A stretch of 50,545 nucleotides of DNA from Seribacter sulfatis (lineage in GTDB: Bacteria > Verrucomicrobiota > Verrucomicrobiia > Opitutales > Seribacteraceae), in the NCBI RefSeq assembly GCF_964187635.1, contig NZ_CAXLMO010000046.1:1-50545 (forward strand). The letters run 5' to 3'. This document shows positions 1-8,795 of this stretch, piece after piece. A program made the translations under genes and the position numbers. The notes under the pieces were generated by a model. It was not told where the DNA came from, ran no database searches, and saw nothing but the letters and a program-made list of their open reading frames with translations. Within the stretch, counting starts at the first letter, position 1. Every line of letters begins with the position of its first letter.

Positions 1-294
1 TTTCCTTTTTATGAACTTAATCCAAAAGTTCGAAACGAACTTCGTAATGTTTATTATGATTTGGCTGCCTGTCCACTTCTCTACGAATCCTCAATCTATC
101 GAAAACTAATCGATACCGTTGGACATAAAAAAATTATCTGGGGCACAGATTATCCATTGAAAATTTTCCCAAAGGTTCAAAGTAAGCCTGACTTCTCGAC
201 ATTTATAAAAGAAATTCATAAAGTTGCAGATCTGAGCGATGACGAAAAAGACGCACTCTTTCACCAAAATATTTTTTCCCTCCTTCCATGTTAA
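1..294 (+). CDS. Amidohydrolase family protein, C-terminal part
   Basis: The reading frame is open from the first base of the window, so only the last 97 residues are present. They contain a strand and turn ending in WGTDYPL, which resembles the C-terminal metal-binding end of the amidohydrolase_2 family (TIM-barrel, metal-dependent hydrolases related to aminocarboxymuconate decarboxylases); the Asp of GTDYP is the usual metal-site residue. After it come about 35 residues of helical tail, as is normal for the family. Substrate cannot be predicted from this fragment. The stop codon overlaps the start of the following ABC ATPase gene by 7 bases, suggesting co-transcription. Family confidence is moderate because the metal-binding His motifs lie outside the window. 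Confidence 0.7.
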   Translation, partial: FPFYELNPKVRNELRNVYYDLAACPLLYESSIYRKLIDTVGHKKIIWGTDYPLKIFPKVQSKPDFSTFIKEIHKVADLSDDEKDALFHQNIFSLLPC

Positions 295-923
295 TTGAAC
301 TTAATCAAGTTAAACCTGAGCCCATTCCCAAGGAAATGGTTGCTCGTTCAGATGTTTGGGGAACCCGTTTAAATATCGAACCAAAAAGTTTCACACTAAT
401 ATCCGCACATTCAGGAAAAGGAAAGTCTACCCTGCTCCACCTTCTGTACGGTCTACGAAATGACTATTCTGGTGAAGCGTCTATTGATGGCCAGTCTGTG
501 GAAAAACAAGAAATGGGGGATTGGACTAGATTAAGAAGCCAAAAGATTGCTCTTCTATTCCAGGAACTCAGGCTCTTCCCCAAGCTCAGTGCACAGGAAA
601 ACATTACTTTGATTCCTGAGTCCAACCCACAGGTTCCATCGGATACGGAGATGGCAGAACGATTAGGTATGGAGGAGTTTCTTTCTAAGCCAATCGAAAA
701 CCTCTCCTTTGGACAACGGCAACGAATTGCGATCATAAGAACTCTTCGAAAACCATTTAAACTTCTCCTTCTTGACGAGCCGTTTAGTCACCTTGATAAG
801 AAAAATGAGAAATTGTCTTCTTCCTTAATAGAAGAAATTGCCCGAGCGAACGAAGCCACTGTTCTTGTAACCTCTTTGGGAGAATCCCCGCCCCTTCCTT
901 TTGACCGTACTCTCTCTTTGTGA
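288..923 (+). CDS. ABC transporter ATP-binding protein, LolD/MacB-like
   Basis: A 211-residue nucleotide-binding subunit of an ABC transporter, expected on the cytoplasmic face of the inner membrane. Visible motifs: Walker A at about 40-48 (AHSGKGKST), Q-loop FQE at 91-93, signature LSFGQRQR at 139-146, and Walker B with catalytic Glu (LLLLDEPF) at about 159-166. Two deviations stand out. The first Gly of Walker A is Ala40, and the switch histidine normally following 'VT' in TVLVTH is Ser196 (TVLVTSLG). The next gene begins inside this stop codon (GTGA overlap) and encodes an FtsX-type permease, so the pair fits the LolCDE/MacB type. These transporters often move lipoproteins or work mechanically rather than importing solutes. 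The substrate is unknown. Start chosen at ATG 288, which overlaps the upstream gene. Confidence 0.88.
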   Translation: MLIELNQVKPEPIPKEMVARSDVWGTRLNIEPKSFTLISAHSGKGKSTLLHLLYGLRNDYSGEASIDGQSVEKQEMGDWTRLRSQKIALLFQELRLFPKLSAQENITLIPESNPQVPSDTEMAERLGMEEFLSKPIENLSFGQRQRIAIIRTLRKPFKLLLLDEPFSHLDKKNEKLSSSLIEEIARANEATVLVTSLGESPPLPFDRTLSL

Positions 924-2314
924 AACAGTCCTTTTCAAAATCAATCCTTCAGTCATGCCTGAATGTACCGGGGCCAAGGCGAGAGTTATGGATTGCCTCA
1001 CTCGGATGCCTTATTGGATCAACTCTCCTCATTCTCGCGATTCAACTTTATCAGGATACCTCCTCATTACTTAATGAGAAAGAAGTGGCAAAAAACTATT
1101 TCACCTTGAACAAAAAGGTGGAAGGAGGGGCCTTGGTCAACCTTGGTAAAAATGAACGAACTTTCTCTACTGAAGAACTGAATGAAATTAAAACCCTTGA
1201 GGGTGTGCAAAGAATCGGTGGGTTTACCCGTAATCAATTTCCTCTCACTCTGTATATTTGGCCATCCGGGAAGGTTGGACTAGGAGCAGCTGCAAAGACT
1301 GACCTGTTCTTTGAATCGATCCCCGATGAATTTCTCGATTTCGTCCCCGAGGACTGGCACTGGGATGAAAACTCTGAGATCGTACCCATTATGGTTCCCA
1401 AGTTCTACCTCGACCTATGGAATTTTGGTCTCGCCCCATCCAGGGTAGAATACCCCGCCCTCTCCACTGATGCCGCAACTGGAATGCCCATCGAACTCTT
1501 CATCGGAAAAAACAGGGAGACTACTTTAGAAGGTCGGTTTGTGGCATTTAGTAAACGAATCAATAGCGTACTTGTACCCAAAAACTTCCTGGAATGGGCC
1601 AATAAGAAATTCGGGCAACCCGAAGCAAATGACTTTTTATTTCTTTGGAAAGAGGGTTCCATTGAGGGTCCTCCTATTACTCGCTCCACTCTTGCCACGC
1701 TTCGAAACGAACTAGAGTTTAAAAACTGGGAAATTTCACCACTTGAAAATCCTGCTGAACGTTCCCCCGCAACTCAGGCTCTATTAGAAGGAAAGAAGAA
1801 AACTGGCCCCTCTCGGATCATCCTTGAGATTGAGGATAATCCCAGTACCTCATTTACTTCCCACATTCAGAAAAAAGGATATGAAATCAATCGGGAATTC
1901 CCAGAACAGGATATAATCAAAAAAGTAATCCAGACACTTTTTCTTGGAATGGTGGGAATTGGTGCTCTGCTTTCTCTACTTTCTATTACCACTTTTGCCA
2001 CTAGTTTTCGCCTGGTAGTTGCCCAGGCAAGTGAACAGGCAAAGAATCTCCTGCTCCTTGGTTTCTCCAATGTACAGGTGTCGCATGTAATATTCACCCG
2101 ATTCCTCAAACTCTTTATTTTTATTTTAGGGGGTTCAGTGATAGCTGGATACACCCTTAAATCGCTCTTAGCCAATCAAGCAATTGCATACGGAATCACA
2201 ATAAACAGTGGCATTTCTTTTCAGACTTTTGCCTACATCTTCGTCTATGGTCTCATTTATATTTTTATAAATCAGCGAGTAATCGAAAAATCGGTTGTGA
2301 GACTGATTGATTAA
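920..2314 (+). CDS. ABC transporter permease, FtsX/LolC/MacB-like
   Basis: A 464-residue membrane protein with the layout of the FtsX-like permease family: one transmembrane helix near residues 22-43, a long periplasmic domain of about 290 residues, then three hydrophobic helices in the last 130 residues (beginning around 338, 395 and 430). It starts with GTG at 920 inside the ATPase stop codon, an arrangement that implies translational coupling and a shared complex. LolC/LolE and MacB have the same topology, but the periplasmic domain shows no residue pattern that identifies a lipoprotein-sorting role. A LolCD-like or cell-envelope function is inferred from topology and partner only. The gene is followed by a 45-base gap and then a convergent lipoprotein gene. 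Confidence 0.8.
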   Translation: MKQSFSKSILQSCLNVPGPRRELWIASLGCLIGSTLLILAIQLYQDTSSLLNEKEVAKNYFTLNKKVEGGALVNLGKNERTFSTEELNEIKTLEGVQRIGGFTRNQFPLTLYIWPSGKVGLGAAAKTDLFFESIPDEFLDFVPEDWHWDENSEIVPIMVPKFYLDLWNFGLAPSRVEYPALSTDAATGMPIELFIGKNRETTLEGRFVAFSKRINSVLVPKNFLEWANKKFGQPEANDFLFLWKEGSIEGPPITRSTLATLRNELEFKNWEISPLENPAERSPATQALLEGKKKTGPSRIILEIEDNPSTSFTSHIQKKGYEINREFPEQDIIKKVIQTLFLGMVGIGALLSLLSITTFATSFRLVVAQASEQAKNLLLLGFSNVQVSHVIFTRFLKLFIFILGGSVIAGYTLKSLLANQAIAYGITINSGISFQTFAYIFVYGLIYIFINQRVIEKSVVRLID

Positions 2315-2359
2315 TCTAAAGCTTTGCTTCAGCTAATAAATTAAATTATTCATACATAA

Positions 2360-4063
2360 TTACTCGGAGATTGCATTCTTTTCTACCTTCGATTTTAGCG
2401 ACTCAATGTAATCAACCCCTACCTTAATCGATTGTAAAGGAATACTCACTTCAGTAGATAGCCTTCCCTGTCCCAGTTTTGCACTCCCAGTTACTGCAGG
2501 TGTATCCAATTCCAAAAGACCGTCCAATGCACCTCCGAAATTAACCCCACCCGTTGTCTCCACGATTTTCATAACTAATTCGGCATAGCGTACGATATCA
2601 ATTCGCCATTTTAAAATCTCTCCCTTTTCCAGCTTAATTTGTTCCCCGATATTATTTTTCACTGGGATCCCTGACTTCACCGCACCCAATAATTCAAGAA
2701 GTTCTGGCTTACTGGTGGCCGAGATATAGAAGCCATTATCAACCACAAAAAAAACAGAAGTGTTAGAATAGGATGTAAGATTGGGAAGGTCTATATTGTC
2801 ACTTTTATTTGCGTCCATAATCATATCATAGCGGAAAATTTTATTATTATCCAAAATTGAATCCTCCACGAAATTAATTTCATATTTGAGACCCGAATTT
2901 TTAATCATATCACTGGCAAATATTTCTTTAATTAGAGAAATTGATTCGGTTGATAATTTCTCCCATTCCTCGGAGGACATCTGCGTTCCACCCAACTGTA
3001 CCACCTGTATTGGATTTTCAATATCATCAGATGTGCTGTAGCTCATCACAGCTTGTCCGTCATAAAGTTTGCTTCCCTCACGAATCAAAGAAATGAGTTT
3101 TGAAGCGGATTCTTTGGATTTCGGGTGAGTAAGCCCTTTTTCAATCCTGCCAACAAAATATTCTGTATAGTGAACCCAACTTTCTGGATCAAGATTGACT
3201 AGCATGTCCATAAACCCATTACTTTTAATATATTGAGAAGCATCTAAAGTGAACAGCTCAGGCTGGGCAGAAAAGAGAGAAAATATCTCCGTATCCTTTT
3301 GGGCAGAGATTGTGGTGCGAGTCATAATCTCCTCTGCAGAAAGGGACACATCGAACTTCACTGCTTCTACAGTGGCCAATTCATCCAGTGAAACAGAAAT
3401 GAGATTACCAAGGTGAGACTGCACCTCGACCGGGAAAGGAGTAATGCTCAACCCTCCCAAAGCCGAAGCTTTCATCTTTTCTAGATCCTTAAAAAGAAAC
3501 TTTAGTCGTCCGCCGATTTCAATATCATCAGTTGGATCCTCTTTGACAAAAGCCAAAAAGGAGGACCAATCCTTCACATCTTCGAATAATTTTGGATTCA
3601 TCGTTGCTAATGTCCATCCATCCACTTCCATTGTTTTCATACCAACATTCTCAGCCTGCTTCTTAACCGGACTTTCGGGTTTTAATTTCACCGCTAGAAT
3701 AAAGCTGGGTTGAGCACCGATAGTAATATCATCAAGTAATACTATTGTGACAGGTGTATCCGGATCGATTGAAACTAGTGCGGGATCACCTAAAGCCATC
3801 CCGGCTAAAGCAGGAAGCATTGCAATTTCAGGACCCGGTTTTACCACTTGTCCTACAGTAACTATTTTTTGTAAAAGCTTTGAAATGCTTATCGTCTTGG
3901 CATACCCAACTGGTTTGGACTCAATTCCAGATACCTCGATCTCAGGAATAAGGGGAGGGAGGACTTCAATTTCAGTCTCATTGTTCGCGGAAGAATTATT
4001 TTTTCCGCAACTACAAATAAGGAGAAAAGCGGGAAAGAGAATAGAAAGATATGATTTTTTCAT
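2360..4063 (-). CDS. Uncharacterised large lipoprotein
   Basis: 567 residues. The N-terminus has a basic start, a hydrophobic core and a lipobox ending ICSC (Cys19), followed by a Lys/Asn/Ser-rich linker, so this is probably a lipid-anchored envelope protein. The mature part is acidic and mixed alpha/beta, with no transmembrane helix and no catalytic motif that I recognise. The recurring 'substrate-like' patterns are only general (for example several Leu-rich helices around 195-235 and a Gly-containing C-terminal segment near 520-545). It does not resemble the MORN lipoproteins elsewhere in the window. Its gene is convergent with the ABC permease, and the 280-base region upstream separates it from clpB, which lies on the same strand. 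Function unknown. Confidence 0.75.
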   Translation of the reverse strand: MKKSYLSILFPAFLLICSCGKNNSSANNETEIEVLPPLIPEIEVSGIESKPVGYAKTISISKLLQKIVTVGQVVKPGPEIAMLPALAGMALGDPALVSIDPDTPVTIVLLDDITIGAQPSFILAVKLKPESPVKKQAENVGMKTMEVDGWTLATMNPKLFEDVKDWSSFLAFVKEDPTDDIEIGGRLKFLFKDLEKMKASALGGLSITPFPVEVQSHLGNLISVSLDELATVEAVKFDVSLSAEEIMTRTTISAQKDTEIFSLFSAQPELFTLDASQYIKSNGFMDMLVNLDPESWVHYTEYFVGRIEKGLTHPKSKESASKLISLIREGSKLYDGQAVMSYSTSDDIENPIQVVQLGGTQMSSEEWEKLSTESISLIKEIFASDMIKNSGLKYEINFVEDSILDNNKIFRYDMIMDANKSDNIDLPNLTSYSNTSVFFVVDNGFYISATSKPELLELLGAVKSGIPVKNNIGEQIKLEKGEILKWRIDIVRYAELVMKIVETTGGVNFGGALDGLLELDTPAVTGSAKLGQGRLSTEVSIPLQSIKVGVDYIESLKSKVEKNAISE

Positions 4064-4264
4064 AAGTATGGTATGTCAATAAAGTTGATTATATTACGAC
4101 CTGTAAGAAACGCATGCCATTATAAAAGATCAACTAAGTTATAATGAATAATATAAATATCAGATAATCAGCAGTTTAATTTAATTTGAAAAATCAATTA
4201 TCTTTGTAAACCAAAAGAGAAAATTTGTATTGAGAATCTCTTCGATCCTAGAAGTGACATCAAT

Positions 4265-4291
4265 GAACACTGCAACCGAGGCAGTTGGTTC
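4265..4291 (-). terminator. Possible hairpin downstream of clpB
   Basis: An imperfect inverted repeat about 50 bases past the clpB stop: GAAC and ACTGC pair with GCAGT and GTTC around a 7-base loop, with a two-base bulge. There is no T-run on either strand after it, so it is not a standard intrinsic terminator. It could be a Rho-linked or mRNA-stabilising hairpin, or chance. The remainder of 4064-4342 is AT-rich and shows no gene. Confidence 0.25.
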
Positions 4292-4342
4292 GAGGGCCAA
4301 GTTTACATAAAACACACTTATCGATCGACTCAAAGACTAAAT

Positions 4343-6940
4343 CTAACCAACCTTCATCACAAGTTCGTCATCCTTTACTGAAAAGGCGACTTCACTCCCC
4401 TCCTCTACTTCACCGGCGACTAAAGCACGCGCCAGTTGGGTCTCGACTTGCTTCTGTAAGAATCGCTTAAGCGGGCGGGCTCCATAAGTGGGGTCGTACC
4501 CTTTTTCCCCGATCCATTTCTTAGCAGCATCCGTGAATACGACAGTTACCTTTCGGTCCTCTAGGCGTTTGTTCAGGCTATTGAGGAGCAGGTCGACAAT
4601 TTCAGTAATTTCTTCGAGTGAGAGGGGCTTGAATAAAACCGTATCGTCAATTCGGTTAAGAAATTCTGGACGAAAATGATCCCGTAAATCTGCCATGACC
4701 GACTCGCGGGCGGATTCAGAAATTTCATTATCGATCAAGTTTTCCTGCAGGTAACGGCTACCCACATTGGAGGTCATGATGACCACTACATTCTTAAAGT
4801 CCACCGTTCGACCCTGCGAGTCTGTGAGGCGTCCATCGTCCATCAATTGGAGCAAAACATTGAAGACATCGGGGTGTGCTTTTTCAATCTCATCAAAAAG
4901 AATTACGGAATATGGTTTACGGCGCACTGCTTCGGTCAGTTGTCCGCCTTCCTCATACCCAACATAACCAGGAGGTGCACCGATCAGACGAGCCACAGAA
5001 TGCTTCTCCATGTATTCAGACATATCGATACGGACGACATTATTTTCGCTATCGAACAGGCTCTCTGCAAGCGTCTTGGCAAGCTCGGTCTTTCCGACTC
5101 CGGTAGGGCCAAGAAAAAGGAATGATCCGATTGGGCGGTTCGGATCTTTAATACCCGCACGTGCACGCATGATCGCTTCAGAAACGGCATCCACCGCTTC
5201 GTCCTGGCCAATCACACGCTCATGTAAAATACTTTGCAGACGGAGAATTTTTTCCCGCTCGCCTTCAATTAATTTAGTCACCGGTACGCCAGTCCAACGG
5301 GCCACAATATCGGCAATTTCTTCAGCAGTAACTTCTTCCTTGAGGATCGAATCCTCTTTTTTCTCCATTTTTTCGAGAGATTCCAATTCTGCTTCCAAAG
5401 TGGGAAGTTTTCCATGTTTAAGCTCAGCAACCAGATTCAAATCATAGGCTCGTTCGGCACGCTCCATATCAGCCCGCATCGTTTCAATTTGCTCTCGGAG
5501 TACCCGGACATCGTCGATGCCCTTACGTTCATTTTCCCACTGTCGCTTGATGGTCTCCATCTTGTCCCGAGCATTACCCAATTCCTTGCGAAGTGTTTCC
5601 AAGCGGTCCTTACTGGACTTATCCTTCTCCTGCTTAAGTGCAGTTTCTTCGATCTCAAGTTGGAGAACGCGACGGCTAATTTCGTCTAATTCAGAGGGCA
5701 TACTGTCCAATTCCGTACGAATCATAGCACAGGCTTCGTCAACAAGATCAATTGCTTTATCGGGTAAGAAACGGTCCGAAATATAGCGATTGGAAAGCAC
5801 TGCAGCGTTAACCAACGCTTCATCCCGAATATTCACGCCATGGTGAATTTCAAAGCGTTCGCGCAAGCCTCGAAGAATCGAAATCGTGTCCTCCACATTA
5901 GGTTGCTCCACAAGTACCGTTTGAAAACGACGCTCGAGAGCAGCGTCTTTTTCAATATTCTGACGATATTCATTGAGCGTTGTTGCTCCGATACAATGAA
6001 GTTCACCTCGAGCGAGCATCGGTTTCAACATATTTCCCGCATCAATTGCACCCTCAGCCTTTCCGGCTCCAACAATGGTATGCATCTCGTCAATGAAAAG
6101 AACTATTCTTCCCTCCGCTTTGCTTACTTCGTTTAGGACTGCCTTCAAGCGTTCCTCAAATTCACCTCGGAATTTTGCTCCGGCTAACAAAGAACCCATT
6201 TCCAAAGTAAAAATAGTTTTATCTTTAAGCCCTTCGGGTACGTCGCCACGTACAATTCGCTGGGCCAATCCTTCTACAATGGCAGTTTTACCTACGCCCG
6301 GTTCACCTATGAGAACGGGGTTATTTTTCGTCTTACGAGATAGTATTCGAATGACTCGACGAATCTCTGAATCTCTCCCGATCACGGGATCCAGTTTACC
6401 AGACTTCGCCTGTTCCACTAAATCGATTCCATATTTTTTAAGAGCTCGAAAAGAATTCTCTGGAGTACGTGAGTTTATTTTCTGGCCACCTCTTAAATTT
6501 TGTAAGGTTTCTTTAATCTTTTTTTCAGAGAGATCAAAATTTTTCAGGAATTGAGTATAGGTCGCGGGTTTACCCACACTGGCTAGTCCAAGTAACAAAT
6601 GTTCTGTGCTCACATAATCATCCTGCATCTCAACCGAAACTTTTTGCCCCTTTTCAATCGCCTCAGTCAATGCAACGGAAGCGTAAGAGCGAGATGTATT
6701 GATATCGCCTGCAATCTTGGGTAAATTTTTAAGTTCTCTCTGTAGACCCAGTTGAACCGGTGCGATTCCCACTCCCATCTCATCTAATAACGCCGGTACA
6801 ATTCCATTCTCCTGCGCAATCAAAGCGGAAGTTAAATGCCAAACTTCAACTTCTTGTTGGCCATTTCGTTTCGCCACTTCTGCCATCTCTTTTATTGCAG
6901 AAATTCCAAGTTCAGTAAATTTTTCAGGATCGATATTCAT
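4343..6940 (-). CDS. clpB: ATP-dependent disaggregase ClpB
   Basis: An 865-residue AAA+ chaperone that threads aggregated proteins through a hexameric ring in concert with DnaK. The order is complete: N-terminal Clp repeat domain (about 1-150), first ATPase module with Walker A GEPGVGKT near 212-219, the middle coiled-coil domain (Glu/Lys/Arg-rich, about 400-525), a second ATPase module with Walker A GPTGVGKT near residue 600, and the C-terminal ring-assembly domain. The long middle domain and the length distinguish it from ClpA and ClpC. It is transcribed alone, divergent from nth. I see no CIRCE element (TTAGCACTC) in the 194-base upstream region, so HrcA control is not supported. A different palindrome lies there at 7074. 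No Shine-Dalgarno sequence precedes the ATG. Confidence 0.98.
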   Translation of the reverse strand: MNIDPEKFTELGISAIKEMAEVAKRNGQQEVEVWHLTSALIAQENGIVPALLDEMGVGIAPVQLGLQRELKNLPKIAGDINTSRSYASVALTEAIEKGQKVSVEMQDDYVSTEHLLLGLASVGKPATYTQFLKNFDLSEKKIKETLQNLRGGQKINSRTPENSFRALKKYGIDLVEQAKSGKLDPVIGRDSEIRRVIRILSRKTKNNPVLIGEPGVGKTAIVEGLAQRIVRGDVPEGLKDKTIFTLEMGSLLAGAKFRGEFEERLKAVLNEVSKAEGRIVLFIDEMHTIVGAGKAEGAIDAGNMLKPMLARGELHCIGATTLNEYRQNIEKDAALERRFQTVLVEQPNVEDTISILRGLRERFEIHHGVNIRDEALVNAAVLSNRYISDRFLPDKAIDLVDEACAMIRTELDSMPSELDEISRRVLQLEIEETALKQEKDKSSKDRLETLRKELGNARDKMETIKRQWENERKGIDDVRVLREQIETMRADMERAERAYDLNLVAELKHGKLPTLEAELESLEKMEKKEDSILKEEVTAEEIADIVARWTGVPVTKLIEGEREKILRLQSILHERVIGQDEAVDAVSEAIMRARAGIKDPNRPIGSFLFLGPTGVGKTELAKTLAESLFDSENNVVRIDMSEYMEKHSVARLIGAPPGYVGYEEGGQLTEAVRRKPYSVILFDEIEKAHPDVFNVLLQLMDDGRLTDSQGRTVDFKNVVVIMTSNVGSRYLQENLIDNEISESARESVMADLRDHFRPEFLNRIDDTVLFKPLSLEEITEIVDLLLNSLNKRLEDRKVTVVFTDAAKKWIGEKGYDPTYGARPLKRFLQKQVETQLARALVAGEVEEGSEVAFSVKDDELVMKVG

Positions 6941-7073
6941 GGTTGTACTAGTGCAAGTTGCGTTCCGATTCGATTATTAGACTAATCCTTAGATAAAACC
7001 AACGATTTAGAGGAATAACTCATTTTTCACTAATAGAAAAACCGGGACAAAGTAGGGCTGAAAAAACCACAAC

Positions 7074-7088
7074 GAGACATATTGTCTC
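7074..7088. promoter_or_regulatory. Palindrome between clpB and nth, possible operator
   Basis: Perfect 6-base inverted repeat GAGACA-TAT-TGTCTC in the divergent intergenic region, 46 bases upstream of the nth start and 133 bases upstream of the clpB start. The spacing suits a dimeric regulator acting on nth. It does not match CIRCE (HrcA) or the GAAC-N4-GTTC type of LexA box. Calling it an operator is an inference from symmetry and position. Confidence 0.35.
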
Positions 7089-7134
7089 ACTTAGTTCGAT
7101 TGTAATCACGAGAAATTTACTTAATTCTAATCAA

Positions 7135-7788
7135 ATGAAAATTTCTGAGAGAGCTACTTTGGTTGATCATGAATTGGCTAAATTATACCCCAACCCACCG
7201 ATTCCGCTAGACCACAAGGATTCTTACACCTTGTTGATTGCCGTTTTACTCTCCGCTCAATGCACTGATGCAAGAGTAAATAAAATCACACCAAATCTTT
7301 TCCAACTCGCATCGAACCCACTTTCCATGTCGCAACTTTCGGTGGATGAAATAAATTCAATAGTGAGGCCTTGTGGGTTAAGTCCGAGAAAAGCACAAGC
7401 CATCCACGGACTATCCCAAATTCTATTGGATAAACACGAGGGGCAAGTACCAAGGAGTTTCGAGGAATTAGAGGAACTTCCAGGAGTGGGACATAAAACG
7501 GCATCCGTAGTAATGGCACAGTCATTTGGGTTTCCATCCTTTCCAGTGGACACTCATATTCACCGGCTTGCTCAACGATGGAAATTAACCAGTGGAAAAA
7601 GTGTCGTGCAAACGGAAAGAGATTTAAAAAAACTTTTTCCAATGGAAAGGTGGAACGAGTTGCACCTACAAATTATTTTCTATGGTCGGGAATTTTGCCA
7701 GGCAAGAAATTGTTTTGGTTTGGAATGCCCAATCTGCAAGGCTCTGTTTCCGAAGAGAAAATCAAAAGTGATCGCAAAAAAATCTTAG
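7135..7788 (+). CDS. nth: Endonuclease III, DNA glycosylase/AP lyase
   Basis: 217 residues. The enzyme removes oxidised pyrimidines and cleaves at abasic sites in base excision repair. The helix-hairpin-helix LPGVGHKTAS (115-124) carries the catalytic Lys121, and VDTHIHR holds the catalytic Asp139. The normal C-terminal iron-sulfur loop is C-X6-C-X2-C-X5-C. Here four cysteines are present at 188, 193, 198 and 201, giving C-X4-C-X4-C-X2-C, with Pro where the last Cys is expected. A cluster may still form with altered spacing. The stop codon interlocks with that of the convergent GYF/LRR gene (shared TTAG). The start is ATG 7135 and no ribosome-binding site is visible. The palindrome 46 bases upstream may be regulatory. 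Confidence 0.95.
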   Translation: MKISERATLVDHELAKLYPNPPIPLDHKDSYTLLIAVLLSAQCTDARVNKITPNLFQLASNPLSMSQLSVDEINSIVRPCGLSPRKAQAIHGLSQILLDKHEGQVPRSFEELEELPGVGHKTASVVMAQSFGFPSFPVDTHIHRLAQRWKLTSGKSVVQTERDLKKLFPMERWNELHLQIIFYGREFCQARNCFGLECPICKALFPKRKSKVIAKKS

Positions 7789-8795
7789 CCGCCATTTACA
7801 AATACTTTCGGTCTTGCATCTGTAAGCCGGGTAATCGAATCCTCATTTAAGCCAGTATCATATAAATAAATTTCGCGTAAACTTTTCATCGAAATTAATA
7901 AATCAACTAGTTCTTCATTCAATTCGATTCGTACCAAATTTAAATAAGTTAGGTTTTCTAGACTCTTTAAGTGAGCAAGGCCATCTACCGTGATTTCTTT
8001 ATTTCCCTCCAGGTATAATCGTTGAAGGCTAGAAAGTTTGGATAATACTTTGAGCCCCTCATCGCTAATTTCGGCATGAGTTAAATCTAAGGATAATATT
8101 TTCCCAGATAATGGAACTATGGCCTCGAGATCTTGGTCATTAAGTCCTCTTTTCTTCTCTGGCGGAGAAAGTATCCGGAAACCATCTCCTTTGTCCATAG
8201 GAAGAATAATAATATCGGTGGAGCGAAGTCTCTGCCAATCTTCTTCATTTAAGGTAATTTCAAGTGCACTTTTGGGTTCTTGTTGAACAGCTGCAATCCT
8301 GTTCACTTTGGTAGCTTCAACCTTTTTACTGACAATCCCAAATTTTTGGAGAATTGGACTAACTTTGCTCGGAAAAGCAAAATACAGAGCAACCACAACG
8401 CCACAGGCCAGCATGCAGGTTACGCTAAATACAATTAGAGTTGAAATTATTCGCGAAATTAAACTTTTTTCTTTAGCAATCACTACCGATTTGCCACTGT
8501 TCATCTTTACCCGGCGAACTTGTTTACCAGAGGCAGGATTAGTATTCCTTCCGACCTTTTGACTGCCACTCTGTACAGATTTTTGCGAAGAAGCAGGAAT
8601 TACCGGAGTTGGTGCGGCAGCAAAATCATTCGTATCTGGAATACCAAGCAGAACCCCGAGGGATTTCCACTCTGACTCTCCTTCATACAACGCGAAATCG
8701 GTGGCTAGAAGTTGACCCGTTCCTATAAACTGATTGGCTTGATCCCTGGTGTAAGGACCAAAAGTCTGGCCGTCCCTGGAAACATAAATATTCAC
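7785..8795 (-). CDS. GYF_2-domain membrane protein with C-terminal leucine-rich repeats
   Basis: 336 residues in three parts. Residues 1-50 form a GYF_2-like domain (FGPYTRDQ motif at 12-19, conserved Trp43). A basic linker leads to one transmembrane helix at about 116-140. Residues 230-325 hold about four leucine-rich repeats of the bacterial type (LSLDLTHAEISDEGL and similar). Positive charges before the helix predict the GYF domain inside the cell and the repeats in the periplasm. It is a paralogue of the gene immediately upstream, sharing the GYF domain and the membrane-proximal segment through 'PILxxxGI', and their genes overlap as ATGA. GYF domains are known to bind proline-rich peptides, and the neighbour has such a stretch, so a two-protein complex is plausible. 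No function is established. Confidence 0.82.
   Translation of the reverse strand: MNIYVSRDGQTFGPYTRDQANQFIGTGQLLATDFALYEGESEWKSLGVLLGIPDTNDFAAAPTPVIPASSQKSVQSGSQKVGRNTNPASGKQVRRVKMNSGKSVVIAKEKSLISRIISTLIVFSVTCMLACGVVVALYFAFPSKVSPILQKFGIVSKKVEATKVNRIAAVQQEPKSALEITLNEEDWQRLRSTDIIILPMDKGDGFRILSPPEKKRGLNDQDLEAIVPLSGKILSLDLTHAEISDEGLKVLSKLSSLQRLYLEGNKEITVDGLAHLKSLENLTYLNLVRIELNEELVDLLISMKSLREIYLYDTGLNEDSITRLTDARPKVFVNGG

Noticed and set aside
4343..6940. Numerous open frames on the plus strand inside clpB
   Set aside because: They lie opposite a well-conserved gene and carry no recognisable protein sequence.
6941..7134. CIRCE element controlling clpB
   Set aside because: TTAGCACTC-N9-GAGTGCTAA is not present on either strand.
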